A DNA stretch of 64,000 nt from an uncultured Pelagibacteraceae bacterium (lineage in GTDB: Bacteria; Pseudomonadota; Alphaproteobacteria; Pelagibacterales; Pelagibacteraceae). The notes under the pieces were generated by a model that was given only the letters and a program-made list of their open reading frames with translations, was not told where the DNA came from and did not search any database. The translations under genes and the position numbers were made by a program. The stretch spans positions 22,582 to 86,581 of the forward strand of contig CACORY010000002.1 in assembly GCA_902629695.1 (NCBI GenBank), given 5' to 3'. Positions 39,830 through 48,911 of the stretch are shown in pieces. Position 1 is the stretch's first letter. The number at the start of each line of letters is the position of its first letter.

Positions 39830-41569
39830 ATGGCTAAAAAGAAAAAGAGAAAAGCTAAGCCGAAAGCCAAGAAAAGTAAAAGTAAGACGGCTAAATCATC
39901 TAGAAAAAAAATAAAAACGAAAAAAAAAGTTGTGGCAAAAAAGTCTGCGACTAAGAAGCGTTCTAAAAAATCTAGAAAAAATAATAAGCTTAAATCAACC
40001 AAAAAAACAAGAGGAGTAAAAAAAATGAGTGCAGAAGCTATGAAAGTGTCATCTGTATTAGATACTTCTCATTTAAAGGTAAAATTTCCATTTAAAGCGA
40101 AATATGGAAATTACATAAACGGAAAGTTTGTGGAGCCAAAATCTGGTAAGTATTTTGATAATACTTCACCGATTTCAAATGAGGTTATCTGTTCGATCGC
40201 ACGATCAAATGAAAAAGACGTAGACGCTGCATTAGATGCAGCTCACGCAGCTTTCCCAACTTGGGGTAAAACTTCAATCACGGAAAGATCAAACATTCTT
40301 CTTAAAATTGCAGATGTCATTGAGAAAAATCTTAATGTGTTAGCAACTGCAGAATGTTTAGATAATGGTAAGCCGATAAGAGAATGTATGGCTGCTGATT
40401 TACCACTAGTAATAGATCATTGGAGATATTTTGCTGGAGTAATCAGAGCAGAAGAAGGTTCAGTTGCCGAAATAAGCAATAGTGAATATTCTTATCACAT
40501 TCCTGAGCCTTTAGGTGTAGTTGGTCAAATTATACCTTGGAACTTTCCATTATTAATGGCAACTTGGAAGCTTGCTCCAGCTTTAGCTGCAGGAAACTGT
40601 GTAGTGCTAAAACCAGCTGAGCAAACACCAGCATCAATCATGTTACTTATGGAACTTATTGGAGACTTATTACCTCCAGGAGTAGTTAATGTTGTAAGCG
40701 GTTATGGTTTAGAAGCTGGTAAACCACTAGCATCATCTAAAAGAATCAAAAAGATTGCTTTTACTGGTGAAACAACAACTGGTAGATTGATTATGCAATA
40801 TGCGTCTCAAAACTTAATACCAATTACGTTGGAGTTAGGTGGAAAATCTCCTAACATTTTCTTTGAAGACGTCATGGCTAAAGATGATGATTTCTTTGAT
40901 AAATGTCTTGAAGGTTTTGCAATGTTCACTTTAAACCAAGGTGAAGTTTGTACTTGTCCAAGTAGAGTGCTAGTTCAAGAGTCTATCTATGACAAGTTCA
41001 TGGAAAAAGCGATTGCTAGAACTAAAGCTGTTAAGCAAGATAATCCTTTAAAAATGGAAACAATGATTGGTGCGCAAGCATCATTAGAACAAATGGAAAA
41101 AATCAAATCTTATCTTGATTTAGGTAAGAAAGAGGGTGCCAAAGTTCTATGTGGTGGAAGTGTTGCTAAAATCAATAGTGGGTTAGAAAAAGGAAACTAT
41201 ATCGAGCCAACTATTTTTGAGGGTGATAACTCAATGCGTATCTTCCAAGAAGAAATTTTTGGACCAGTTGTATCAGTCACTAAATTTAAAGATGAAGCAG
41301 AGGCACTAGAAATTGCCAATGATACTCTTTATGGTTTAGGTGCTGGTGTTTGGACTAGAAATGGAAATATCGCTTACAGAATGGGTAGAGAAATACAAGC
41401 AGGTAGAGTTTGGACAAACTGTTATCACGCTTACCCTGCACATGCTGCATTCGGTGGATATAAACAATCTGGTATCGGAAGAGAAACACATAAAATGATG
41501 CTTAACCACTATAGACAAGTGAAAAATCTTCACGTGTCTTACAGTGAAAAGAAATTAGGCTTCTTTTAA
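39830..41569 (+). CDS. Aldehyde dehydrogenase (acetaldehyde-type) with 65-aa histone-H1-like lysine-rich N-terminal extension; probable internal start at 40025
   Basis: [59 protein letters not shown]-terminus [27 protein letters not shown]... has 31 Lys + 5 Arg in 65 residues. GAGGAG at 40011-40016 precedes ATG 40025. Confidence 0.93.
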   Translation: MAKKKKRKAKPKAKKSKSKTAKSSRKKIKTKKKVVAKKSATKKRSKKSRKNNKLKSTKKTRGVKKMSAEAMKVSSVLDTSHLKVKFPFKAKYGNYINGKFVEPKSGKYFDNTSPISNEVICSIARSNEKDVDAALDAAHAAFPTWGKTSITERSNILLKIADVIEKNLNVLATAECLDNGKPIRECMAADLPLVIDHWRYFAGVIRAEEGSVAEISNSEYSYHIPEPLGVVGQIIPWNFPLLMATWKLAPALAAGNCVVLKPAEQTPASIMLLMELIGDLLPPGVVNVVSGYGLEAGKPLASSKRIKKIAFTGETTTGRLIMQYASQNLIPITLELGGKSPNIFFEDVMAKDDDFFDKCLEGFAMFTLNQGEVCTCPSRVLVQESIYDKFMEKAIARTKAVKQDNPLKMETMIGAQASLEQMEKIKSYLDLGKKEGAKVLCGGSVAKINSGLEKGNYIEPTIFEGDNSMRIFQEEIFGPVVSVTKFKDEAEALEIANDTLYGLGAGVWTRNGNIAYRMGREIQAGRVWTNCYHAYPAHAAFGGYKQSGIGRETHKMMLNHYRQVKNLHVSYSEKKLGFF

Positions 41570-41586
41570 AAATTAATTTATATATA

Positions 41587-41619
41587 ATGGCCTGTGAGGA
41601 ATCACAGGCCATTTTTTTT
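41587..41619 (+). terminator. Intrinsic-terminator-like hairpin (11-bp perfect stem, GGAA loop, U8)
   Basis: ATGGCCTGTGA-GGAA-TCACAGGCCAT (41587-41612) with T-run 41612-41619, between ALDH stop and DUF779 ATG. Confidence 0.9.
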
Positions 41620-41973
41620 ATGAAAGTAAAAGCAACAGACTCAGCACTTAAATTAATTGAAGAGCTTAAAGCTCAACATGGTGATGAACTTTTGTTTCAT
41701 CAATCGGGTGGATGTTGTGATGGAAGTGCTCCTATGTGTTACCCAAGAAATGAGTATATGGTTGGATCGAGTGATGTAAAGCTGGGTGAAATAGGTGGTG
41801 TCCCTTTTTACATGAATGATGACCAATATGAAAAATGGAAACATACTGATCTAACTATTGATGCTGTCAAAGGCATAGGTGGAATGTTTTCTTTAGATAA
41901 CGGTACAGGGAAAAGATTCTTAACTAAATCTGAAATTTGCCTGGTTGTTGATAACGAGCCAAAAAAAAATTAA
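41620..41973 (+). CDS. DUF779 protein
   Basis: LLFHQSGGCCDGSAPMCYPRNEYMVGSSDVKLGEIGGVPFYM; DUF779 genes are commonly adjacent to acetaldehyde dehydrogenase. Start at 41620 (MKVKATDSAL), not 41587. Confidence 0.88.
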   Translation: MKVKATDSALKLIEELKAQHGDELLFHQSGGCCDGSAPMCYPRNEYMVGSSDVKLGEIGGVPFYMNDDQYEKWKHTDLTIDAVKGIGGMFSLDNGTGKRFLTKSEICLVVDNEPKKN

Positions 41974-42545
41974 GCATTTTTCTTTAATTTAATTCTAAAG
42001 CTCAAGAGTATTAAAATTATGATTGAGTAAATTAAAGGTTTAAAAAAGATTGTTTTAGATAACCATATAAAATGAAGTGAACCAAATATTGCAATTACAT
42101 AAACTAATCTGTGTAACTTTTTCCAATAAGATTTTAAAACTCTTACCATCATATCTGATGAAGTTAAGGCCAAAACTGTTAATAATAACCAAGCAGAAAA
42201 GCCAACAAATACAAATTTTTTTTTAAAAACATCATTTATTAATGGCTCGATATCAAATCTATAATCAAGACCAACATAGCTTAGCATATGGATTGAAGCA
42301 TATGAGAAAGTAAAAAGACCTACCATCCTTCTGAATTTTAACCATTCAGTAGAATTTGTTATTTTTCTTAATGGAGAAATTGAAAGAGTTAAAATGATAA
42401 AAATTAAAGTCCATTCTCCAAAGTGGTTAATAATTCTATCAACTGGTTCAGGACCTAATTCATCAAAGATTATTTGATAAGAAATTACATAGATTGGCCA
42501 AAGCAATAATAAGAAAACAGTTGGCTTTAAATAATTTTTTTTCAA
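41970..42545 (-). CDS. msrQ: MsrQ heme membrane subunit (YedZ)
   Basis: Multi-TM; FGEWTLIFIILTLSISPLRK, LKFRRMVGLFTFSYASIHMLSY, WKKLHRLVYVIAIFGSLHF; follows msrP. Confidence 0.92.
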   Translation of the reverse strand: MKKNYLKPTVFLLLLWPIYVISYQIIFDELGPEPVDRIINHFGEWTLIFIILTLSISPLRKITNSTEWLKFRRMVGLFTFSYASIHMLSYVGLDYRFDIEPLINDVFKKKFVFVGFSAWLLLTVLALTSSDMMVRVLKSYWKKLHRLVYVIAIFGSLHFIWLSKTIFFKPLIYSIIILILLSFRIKLKKNA

Positions 42546-42551
42546 TTTATT

Positions 42552-43451
42552 TTAGTAGTTTTTTTTTAAGTCCATGCCACTATAAAGATGAGCCACTTCA
42601 TCACCATACCCATTGAACATTAAGGTTTTAATTCTTGGGGCTAGAATACTTTCACCGATTACTCTTTCGGTTGCTTGAGACCATCTTGGATGATCAACTT
42701 CAGGATTAACATTTGAGTAAAAACCATATTCTCTTGGTGAAGCATTCTTCCAAGCGGTGTTTGGCATTTTTTCTGTTAGTTTTATTTTAACGATTGCTTT
42801 GGCACTTTTAAAACCATATTTCCACGGAATAAATATTCTTAAAGGTGCACCATTCTGATTTGGTAACGGCTTGCCATATAAACCTGTTACAACAGTTGTA
42901 AGTGGATGCATAGCTTCATCAATTCTTAGTCCTTCGATGTAAGGCCAATTTAGAACAGGATATCTCTGTCCCACCATCTCTTCAGGGTTATAAACAGTTT
43001 CAAACTCGACAAACTTTGCATTGGGTTTAATCTTAACTTTATTAAGAAGTTCACTTAATGAAAAACCCAACCATGGTATAACCATAGACCAACCCTCTAC
43101 ACATCTAAGTTTTAAAATTCTTTCTTCAGATTTAATAGCCAAAACCTCTTCAACAGGAAGTTCTAATGATTTTTCAACTTCACCTTCAATTTTTACACTC
43201 CAAGGTTTTGTAGGAAAATTTTTTGCTCTTCTGTGCGGATCACTCTTGCCAGTACCAAACTCATAGTAATTATTGTAAGTAGTTATATCTTCATAACTCG
43301 TTGGCTTATTTAAATTACTAGCATTAGCATTAATTAGTGGAACTGAATTTAAAGTAATCGCTCCTAAACCATAACCCATAGATTTAATAAAAGATCTTCT
43401 TTTATTATAAATCTTTTCTGAAGTAATTTCTGAATGTTTAAACTTTTTCAT
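42552..43451 (-). CDS. msrP: MsrP molybdopterin-dependent protein-methionine-sulfoxide reductase (YedY)
   Basis: Twin-Arg-like KRRSFIKSMGYG, LKLRCVEGWSMVIPWLG (Mo-ligand Cys), NGAPLRIFIPWKYGFKSAKAIVKI. Confidence 0.94.
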   Translation of the reverse strand: MKKFKHSEITSEKIYNKRRSFIKSMGYGLGAITLNSVPLINANASNLNKPTSYEDITTYNNYYEFGTGKSDPHRRAKNFPTKPWSVKIEGEVEKSLELPVEEVLAIKSEERILKLRCVEGWSMVIPWLGFSLSELLNKVKIKPNAKFVEFETVYNPEEMVGQRYPVLNWPYIEGLRIDEAMHPLTTVVTGLYGKPLPNQNGAPLRIFIPWKYGFKSAKAIVKIKLTEKMPNTAWKNASPREYGFYSNVNPEVDHPRWSQATERVIGESILAPRIKTLMFNGYGDEVAHLYSGMDLKKNY

Positions 43452-43890
43452 TAGCAATAGGGTTTCCTTTTAACCATTCGCTTTCTTTATTCTTATAATG
43501 TTCTTTTTTCCAAATTGGAGATCTTTTTTTTACTTCTTCAATTATATATCTTGAAAGCACATATGCCTGATCTCGATGTTTACAAGCAACTGCGATAATT
43601 ATACTTATCTCACCTAGGGCTAGATATCCTTTAGCGTGTTCAATAAATACTGCTTTATTTTTTATATCTAATTTTTGATCTGCTTCAGTATAAATTTCTT
43701 TAAAACTTTTAATTACCATTTCATCATGACTGTCATAAGTAATACCAGTGACTGTTTTATTGTCATTGATATTTCTAACAGTGCCTAAAAAATAAATTGA
43801 TGCTCCAAACTTAAAGTCTTTAATAAATTTTTCAGCGTTTGAAGTAAGTATCTTCTCTTTTTTAGAGTCTACTATTTTTGTATGAAGCAT
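43438..43890 (-). CDS. moaE: Molybdopterin synthase catalytic subunit MoaE
   Basis: GASIYFLGTVRN, GITYDSHDEMV, VFIEHAKGYLALGEISIIIAVACKHRDQAY, PIWKKEHY. Confidence 0.93.
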   Translation of the reverse strand: MLHTKIVDSKKEKILTSNAEKFIKDFKFGASIYFLGTVRNINDNKTVTGITYDSHDEMVIKSFKEIYTEADQKLDIKNKAVFIEHAKGYLALGEISIIIAVACKHRDQAYVLSRYIIEEVKKRSPIWKKEHYKNKESEWLKGNPIANEKV

Positions 43891-44159
43891 CAGCCTCCTC
43901 CGATAGGAGGGATAATACCTATCTTTTGGTCTTTTGTGATTTTATAATTGTCGCTTATTATTTCATTATTTTCAGAACAAAAAGTTGAAGATTTTACAAC
44001 TTTAATGAAGTTTTCATTTCCACTTAAGTTTTCAACTATATATTTGATTATCTCATTTCTTAAATCATTAACTGAAGATTTATCTTTAATTTCAAACTCT
44101 AGGTGATCTTTGTCGCTAAAATCTCTACTAACTCCAAATAATTCTAATTTTATTTTCAA
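43890..44159 (-). CDS. moaD: Molybdopterin synthase sulfur carrier subunit MoaD
   Basis: ThiS/MoaD-like, C-terminal IGIIPPIGGG; ATGA-type overlap with moaE. Confidence 0.92.
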   Translation of the reverse strand: MKIKLELFGVSRDFSDKDHLEFEIKDKSSVNDLRNEIIKYIVENLSGNENFIKVVKSSTFCSENNEIISDNYKITKDQKIGIIPPIGGG

Positions 44160-44165
44160 CTTTAC

Positions 44166-44924
44166 CTATAAATTTCTTAATGTAATTAAAGAATTTACAT
44201 CATTAGGTCCTTCAGGACGACTAAAATGTATAAATTTAAAATCATAATTTTTATTTTTAAAATATTTTAAAAATTTTTTTCTTTGTGAAGGAATGATGTC
44301 TTCGATTATATAAATTCCATCACTTTTAAGGAACTTTTTAGAATTTTCAAAAAAATTAATTGTTTCTTCATATCTATGACACCCATCATCGATAATAATA
44401 TCAAAATCTTTCTCATTAATTTTTTTCCACATTTCTAATATTGTTTCAGTGTTAGCTTGATCAACATAGTAAGTTTTTATTCGTTCCTCATTAAATAATG
44501 CACTTTTATCATGATCAGCTCCATAAATTTTTGCATCTTTAAAATAATCTCTCCAAACTTTTAATGAAGCACCAGGAGAATATCGGTTACCAAGCATATT
44601 CATATTATGAATATTTTCTTTATTTATGTTTCCAATTCCTAGCTCAAAAACTTTTTTTATATTATTTCTATTTAAAGAAAATATCTCAGAGTAATAATCA
44701 CTATAATTATGATAATTGTGAATTTTAAAATTTTTATCTATTTTATCTTGATTTTGAACGTATCCTTTATCAGATGTATATTTAGAACATAATTCCGATA
44801 GTTCACATCTTTCTTGCTTTGAATAATAAGTTGAATATTTGTACTTTATTAAACTCAATGTTCTCCTGTCTAAAAGAAGTCTTCTCAGGAGATTATTTTT
44901 TATCTGTATTATTCTTCTTAGCAT
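44166..44924 (-). CDS. Class I SAM-dependent methyltransferase
   Basis: KVFELGIGN..., GASLKVWRDYFKDAKIYGADHD, FDIIIDDGCHRYEETINFF. Confidence 0.78.
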   Translation of the reverse strand: MLRRIIQIKNNLLRRLLLDRRTLSLIKYKYSTYYSKQERCELSELCSKYTSDKGYVQNQDKIDKNFKIHNYHNYSDYYSEIFSLNRNNIKKVFELGIGNINKENIHNMNMLGNRYSPGASLKVWRDYFKDAKIYGADHDKSALFNEERIKTYYVDQANTETILEMWKKINEKDFDIIIDDGCHRYEETINFFENSKKFLKSDGIYIIEDIIPSQRKKFLKYFKNKNYDFKFIHFSRPEGPNDVNSLITLRNL

Positions 44925-44933
44925 ATATTTTTT

Positions 44934-45404
44934 TTATTTTTTTAGTTTAGAAGAAAATTTTAAGTTTTCTTCTTTAAATTGTGATTTATTCTTATTAATA
45001 AAGTCTTCCATTATTTTTATTTTTTCATCTTCAAATTCTGCAACTTTTCTTTCATTAAGATCTACATACAATGCTAGAATTTCAATTGTTGAGGCAAGGA
45101 ATTTTTTTTCTTTATGAATCATTTCCATTTTATATTGTAGTCGTTTTTTATCGTGATCGAAGTAAACACAATTAATATCTACTTCATCATCTAGTTGTAG
45201 CTCCTGATTATAGGTGATGTGGGATTCTACAATCATTGTACTTTTCTTAGTTGTTTTTGCTGAGTGTTCACCCATCTTAAAAATATTATTTAAAGAATCA
45301 GCGCCATATTTATCAAACATTAATAGATAATATGAAACATTCATATGATCGTTATAATCAATCCAATCTTTAATTACTTTTTGAGTACTTAGATAAACAG
45401 ACAT
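44934..45404 (-). CDS. 4HBT-type (hotdog) thioesterase-like protein
   Basis: VIKDWIDYNDHMNVSYYLLMFDKYGADSL, hotdog thioesterase pattern. Confidence 0.8.
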   Translation of the reverse strand: MSVYLSTQKVIKDWIDYNDHMNVSYYLLMFDKYGADSLNNIFKMGEHSAKTTKKSTMIVESHITYNQELQLDDEVDINCVYFDHDKKRLQYKMEMIHKEKKFLASTIEILALYVDLNERKVAEFEDEKIKIMEDFINKNKSQFKEENLKFSSKLKK

Positions 45405-45410
45405 GTAGAA

Positions 45411-45956
45411 TTAAAATATATTCTTTAAAAATTCAGGTAATCCATCTGGATTAGTCCACAATCCACTTTTTCCACCTTCTTTAATTAATAATTTCACATT
45501 ATCTATTTTAAGATGTGGATTTACTATTTTGCTTAAGTCATAAATAGTTATTAATGCAGCATTAACTCCCATTATAGCCTCCATCTCAACACCTGTTTTT
45601 GCTACAGCAGACACTACACAAAAAACTTCTAATGAGTTATCAACATCATTCATAATAATTTTTGTTGCAGTATGATCAATTGGAAGTGGGTGGCATAGAG
45701 GAATTAGCTCACTTGTTTTTTTTACACCTAAAACAGCTGATACTTCAGCTAGGGTTATAGGATCTCCTTTAGGCACCTCCTTTTTTTTGATTAAATTAAA
45801 TACATCTTTACCTACATAGATTTTTCCTGAAGCTAATGCCCTGCGAAATGTTTCTTTCTTAGATGAAACATCAACCATATTAAAAGAACTTTCTTTAAAA
45901 ATTTCTTTTGCCCAATCATTAAGTTCCTCATTACTTATAATTTTTAGTTTTGCCAT
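45411..45956 (-). CDS. moaC: Cyclic pyranopterin monophosphate synthase MoaC
   Basis: MVDVSSKKETFRRALASGKI, LIPLCHPLPIDH, KTGVEMEAIMGVNAALITIYDLSK. C-terminus IKEGGKSG. Confidence 0.95.
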   Translation of the reverse strand: MAKLKIISNEELNDWAKEIFKESSFNMVDVSSKKETFRRALASGKIYVGKDVFNLIKKKEVPKGDPITLAEVSAVLGVKKTSELIPLCHPLPIDHTATKIIMNDVDNSLEVFCVVSAVAKTGVEMEAIMGVNAALITIYDLSKIVNPHLKIDNVKLLIKEGGKSGLWTNPDGLPEFLKNIF

Positions 45957-46948
45957 TAACCGCCTGTTGTTGATAAATTTTTAGTCAAACCTGTTTCACC
46001 AAGCTCTAAATAGTGAGACACTTTTTTAAATTTCATTTGTCCGACTATTAAATCTTGTAATTCTTCAATTTGATCATCTCTTTGTAATAAATGTCTAATA
46101 CTTATTCCTGTATTTCCGAACAAACATAATCTTAAATCTCCTCTTGAGGTAATTCTTAAACGATTACAGGTTCGACAAAAATCTTTAGAATACGGTGCTA
46201 TAATTCCAAATTTCCCTTTGTAGTCTGGATTAATATAATTTAAAGAAGGGCCCGCGTCCTTACCAAAAGTTTGATAAATCCATTTTTTTTTATTTAGATA
46301 ATCTTTAAAAATTTTTGAGGATATATGATATTTGTTAAAATAATTTAAATTATCTCCAGTTTGCATTAGCTCAATGTATCTGAGATCAACTTTATTTTCT
46401 TTAATAAATTCTCCCCATAAATCAAAATCTTTTTCACTTGCATTTATTCCATTTAATAAAACTGCATTAATCTTAATATTCTCGAAATTTAATTGTTGGA
46501 GAATTTTTATTCCTTGAAGAATTTCCGGTAATCGATCGTGACCTGTTATATTTTTAAAGATATTTCTTTCAAGGCTATCAATGCTAATATTTATACCATT
46601 TATACCACTATCGACTAACATCTTAGCTTTTTCATTTAAGTGATAACCATTTGTAGTGATTACAACTCTTTTGATACCAGCGTCATTTTTTAAAATTTTG
46701 ATTATTTCAAAAAAATCCTTTCTCACAGTCGGCTCTCCTCCTGTAAGCCTCATCTTTGACACACCTAATTTTGAAAAAACTTTTGCTAAACGTTTGATTT
46801 CTTCTAAACGGAGAAATTTTCTATTATCACTTTTGTCAACTTGATAACCATTTGGTAGACAATAGCCACATTTAAAATTACAGACGTCGGTGATCGATAA
46901 TCTTATGTATGGAAATGTTCTTCCAAAAGAATCTTTAAGAGTTTGCAT
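45956..46948 (-). CDS. moaA: GTP 3',8-cyclase MoaA
   Basis: LSITDVCNFKCGYCLP radical SAM motif, KMRLTGGEPTVRKDF, FCRTCNRLRITSRGDLRLCLFG, C-terminal GG. Confidence 0.96.
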   Translation of the reverse strand: MQTLKDSFGRTFPYIRLSITDVCNFKCGYCLPNGYQVDKSDNRKFLRLEEIKRLAKVFSKLGVSKMRLTGGEPTVRKDFFEIIKILKNDAGIKRVVITTNGYHLNEKAKMLVDSGINGINISIDSLERNIFKNITGHDRLPEILQGIKILQQLNFENIKINAVLLNGINASEKDFDLWGEFIKENKVDLRYIELMQTGDNLNYFNKYHISSKIFKDYLNKKKWIYQTFGKDAGPSLNYINPDYKGKFGIIAPYSKDFCRTCNRLRITSRGDLRLCLFGNTGISIRHLLQRDDQIEELQDLIVGQMKFKKVSHYLELGETGLTKNLSTTGG

Positions 46949-46990
46949 TTAAAAAATGATAGCACATTAAAATTTAAATGCATCAATTAT

Positions 46991-47026
46991 GAAATTACTT
47001 CCAGTCTGTAACTGGAAGTTAATTTC
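46991..47026. terminator. Strong stem-loop between GYD-protein gene and moaA (terminator or moaA leader element)
   Basis: GAAATTACTTCCAG-TCTGTAA-CTGGAAGT(T)AATTTC: 14 bp with one bulged base; no long U-tract on either strand. Confidence 0.55.
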
Positions 47027-47037
47027 TCAAACTTTTA

Positions 47038-47355
47038 TTATTGACCTGGTGCTTTGTAACCAATTTTACTTGCTTTTGCAGTGGCTTTGCCAAAATCTAT
47101 TGCTTCTAACATTGTTAGATTCTCTACTGCGCCAGATGCTTCTACAACTAACTTAATTGCAGCAAAATCATCAAAACTAGGTACGTCAGTGACAACTATA
47201 AAATCATAAGACCCTCTTACGATATCCATGCTGTGCATAGTTCCACCCATTGCTTCAGTAAGTTGTTTTACTACAGCTTTTCTATCGCTTGCAGGATCTT
47301 TTAAAAATCCTTGAAAAGCTTTTGCAGTATAGTTACCCATTATATATGCTTTCAT
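47038..47355 (-). CDS. GYD-domain protein
   Basis: KAYIMGNYTAKAFQGFLK...SDRKAVVKQLTEAMGGTMHSMDIVRGSYDFIVVTDVPSFDDFAAI. Confidence 0.8.
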   Translation of the reverse strand: MKAYIMGNYTAKAFQGFLKDPASDRKAVVKQLTEAMGGTMHSMDIVRGSYDFIVVTDVPSFDDFAAIKLVVEASGAVENLTMLEAIDFGKATAKASKIGYKAPGQ

Positions 47356-47458
47356 AAATTACTCCTTTTTTTTGTAAGAGGCTATCATGGTTACGTAATA
47401 ATTTAATGTGTAAAAATTACATAGTAGACACAACCTATAGTAATGCTAGATTGAGAAT

Positions 47459-48901
47459 ATGTACGAAAAATTCGGTCAATTCATTAACGGAAAATGGCAA
47501 CAATCCTCAGACCAGGGAACGTATGAAGTTATTAATCCCGCAAATGAAGAAGTTCTGGGTCATGCATCCAAAGCAACATCAAAAGATGTTGAAGCAGCAT
47601 TACAATCTGCTTCAAAAGGTTTAGAGGTTTGGAAGAAAACTGCCCCATGGCAAAGATCATATATTATAAGAAGAATTGCCGATAGAATTAGAGAAAACCA
47701 AGATGTTTTAGCAAAATGGATGACACTTGAAGTAGGTAAACCTTTGGCAGAAGCTAAAGGAGAAATTAATGGAGCAGCAGATATTTTTGAGTGGAATGCA
47801 GAAGAAACAAAAAGAATATATGGTCAGACTGTAGAAAGTAGATTTGAGGATACAAGGGTGCATGTTTATTACCAACCTGTAGGAGTTGTAGCAGCTTTAT
47901 CACCATGGAATTTTCCTGCTGTTTTGTCCGCTAGAAAAATTTCTACTGCATTAGCAGCAGGTTGTTCTGTCATAATAAAACCAGATGTTATTACACCTGG
48001 AGTGGTAATGGAAATGGTCGATATTTGTAGAGAGTGTGGTGTACCGCCAGGAGTAGTAAATCTTTTATCAGGAGATCCACCAAGTATTGCTCAACAACTT
48101 ATAGCATCTGATATTATAAAAAAAATTTCAATTACAGGATCATCAAGAGTAGGGAAACTTATTTTAAAACAAGCTGCAGATAAAGTTCAAAGAGTAACGA
48201 TGGAGCTTAGTGGTCATTCACCTTTCATAGTTTTTGATGATGCGGATATTAAAAAAGCAACAGATATGGCAATAGCAGCTAAATTTAGAAATAATGGACA
48301 AGTTTGTATATCACCAAACAGATTTTATATCCAAGAGAGTAAAAAAGATGAATTTATAAATTTGTTTGTTGAAAAGACTAAAAAACTCAAAATAGGTGAT
48401 GGTATGGATCCATCAGTTCAATTAGGACCCTTAACAACCAAAAAAAGATTAAATGAGATTGAAGAACTAGTCGAAACAACTAAAAAAGAGGGAGCAAAAA
48501 TTATATTAGGTGGAAAAAGACCACAAGGATTTAATAAAGGTTTTTATTATGAACCTACTATCTTTGATAACGTTAAAGATGATTATACTATTATGAAAGT
48601 TGAGCCATTTGGTCCATTAGTTCCAATGTTATCATTTAAAACTTTTGATGAAGTAATTGAAAGAGCAAATAATCACGAGCTTGGTCTTTCTAGTTACATT
48701 TGTACAAATTCCATGGAAAAAGCTCACAAAGCATCAGAGTTAATGGAAACTGGTACAGTAGCTGTAAATACACCTTTAGTTGCAATTGCTGAAGCACCCT
48801 TCGGTGGAATTAAACAAGCTGGATACGGACGAGAAGGTGGATCAATGGCAATTAAAGATTATTTAAATGTAAAGTATACTCATTTAGGTTTAAAAGGTTA
48901 A
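47459..48901 (+). CDS. NAD-dependent aldehyde dehydrogenase (succinate-semialdehyde-type)
   Basis: SPWNFPAVLSARKISTALAAGCSVIIKP, ITGSSRVGKLI, ELSGHSPFIVFDDADI, NNGQVCISPNRFY. Confidence 0.92.
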   Translation: MYEKFGQFINGKWQQSSDQGTYEVINPANEEVLGHASKATSKDVEAALQSASKGLEVWKKTAPWQRSYIIRRIADRIRENQDVLAKWMTLEVGKPLAEAKGEINGAADIFEWNAEETKRIYGQTVESRFEDTRVHVYYQPVGVVAALSPWNFPAVLSARKISTALAAGCSVIIKPDVITPGVVMEMVDICRECGVPPGVVNLLSGDPPSIAQQLIASDIIKKISITGSSRVGKLILKQAADKVQRVTMELSGHSPFIVFDDADIKKATDMAIAAKFRNNGQVCISPNRFYIQESKKDEFINLFVEKTKKLKIGDGMDPSVQLGPLTTKKRLNEIEELVETTKKEGAKIILGGKRPQGFNKGFYYEPTIFDNVKDDYTIMKVEPFGPLVPMLSFKTFDEVIERANNHELGLSSYICTNSMEKAHKASELMETGTVAVNTPLVAIAEAPFGGIKQAGYGREGGSMAIKDYLNVKYTHLGLKG

Positions 48902-48911
48902 TCATAATTGA

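Noticed and set aside
46949-47037. Moco riboswitch upstream of moaA
   Set aside because: The region is under 100 bp with one simple hairpin; the Moco RNA motif is larger and multi-branched.
47406-47624. 72-aa plus-strand ORF overlapping the start of the 47459 aldehyde dehydrogenase
   Set aside because: Out of frame with a well-supported ALDH; no domain signal.
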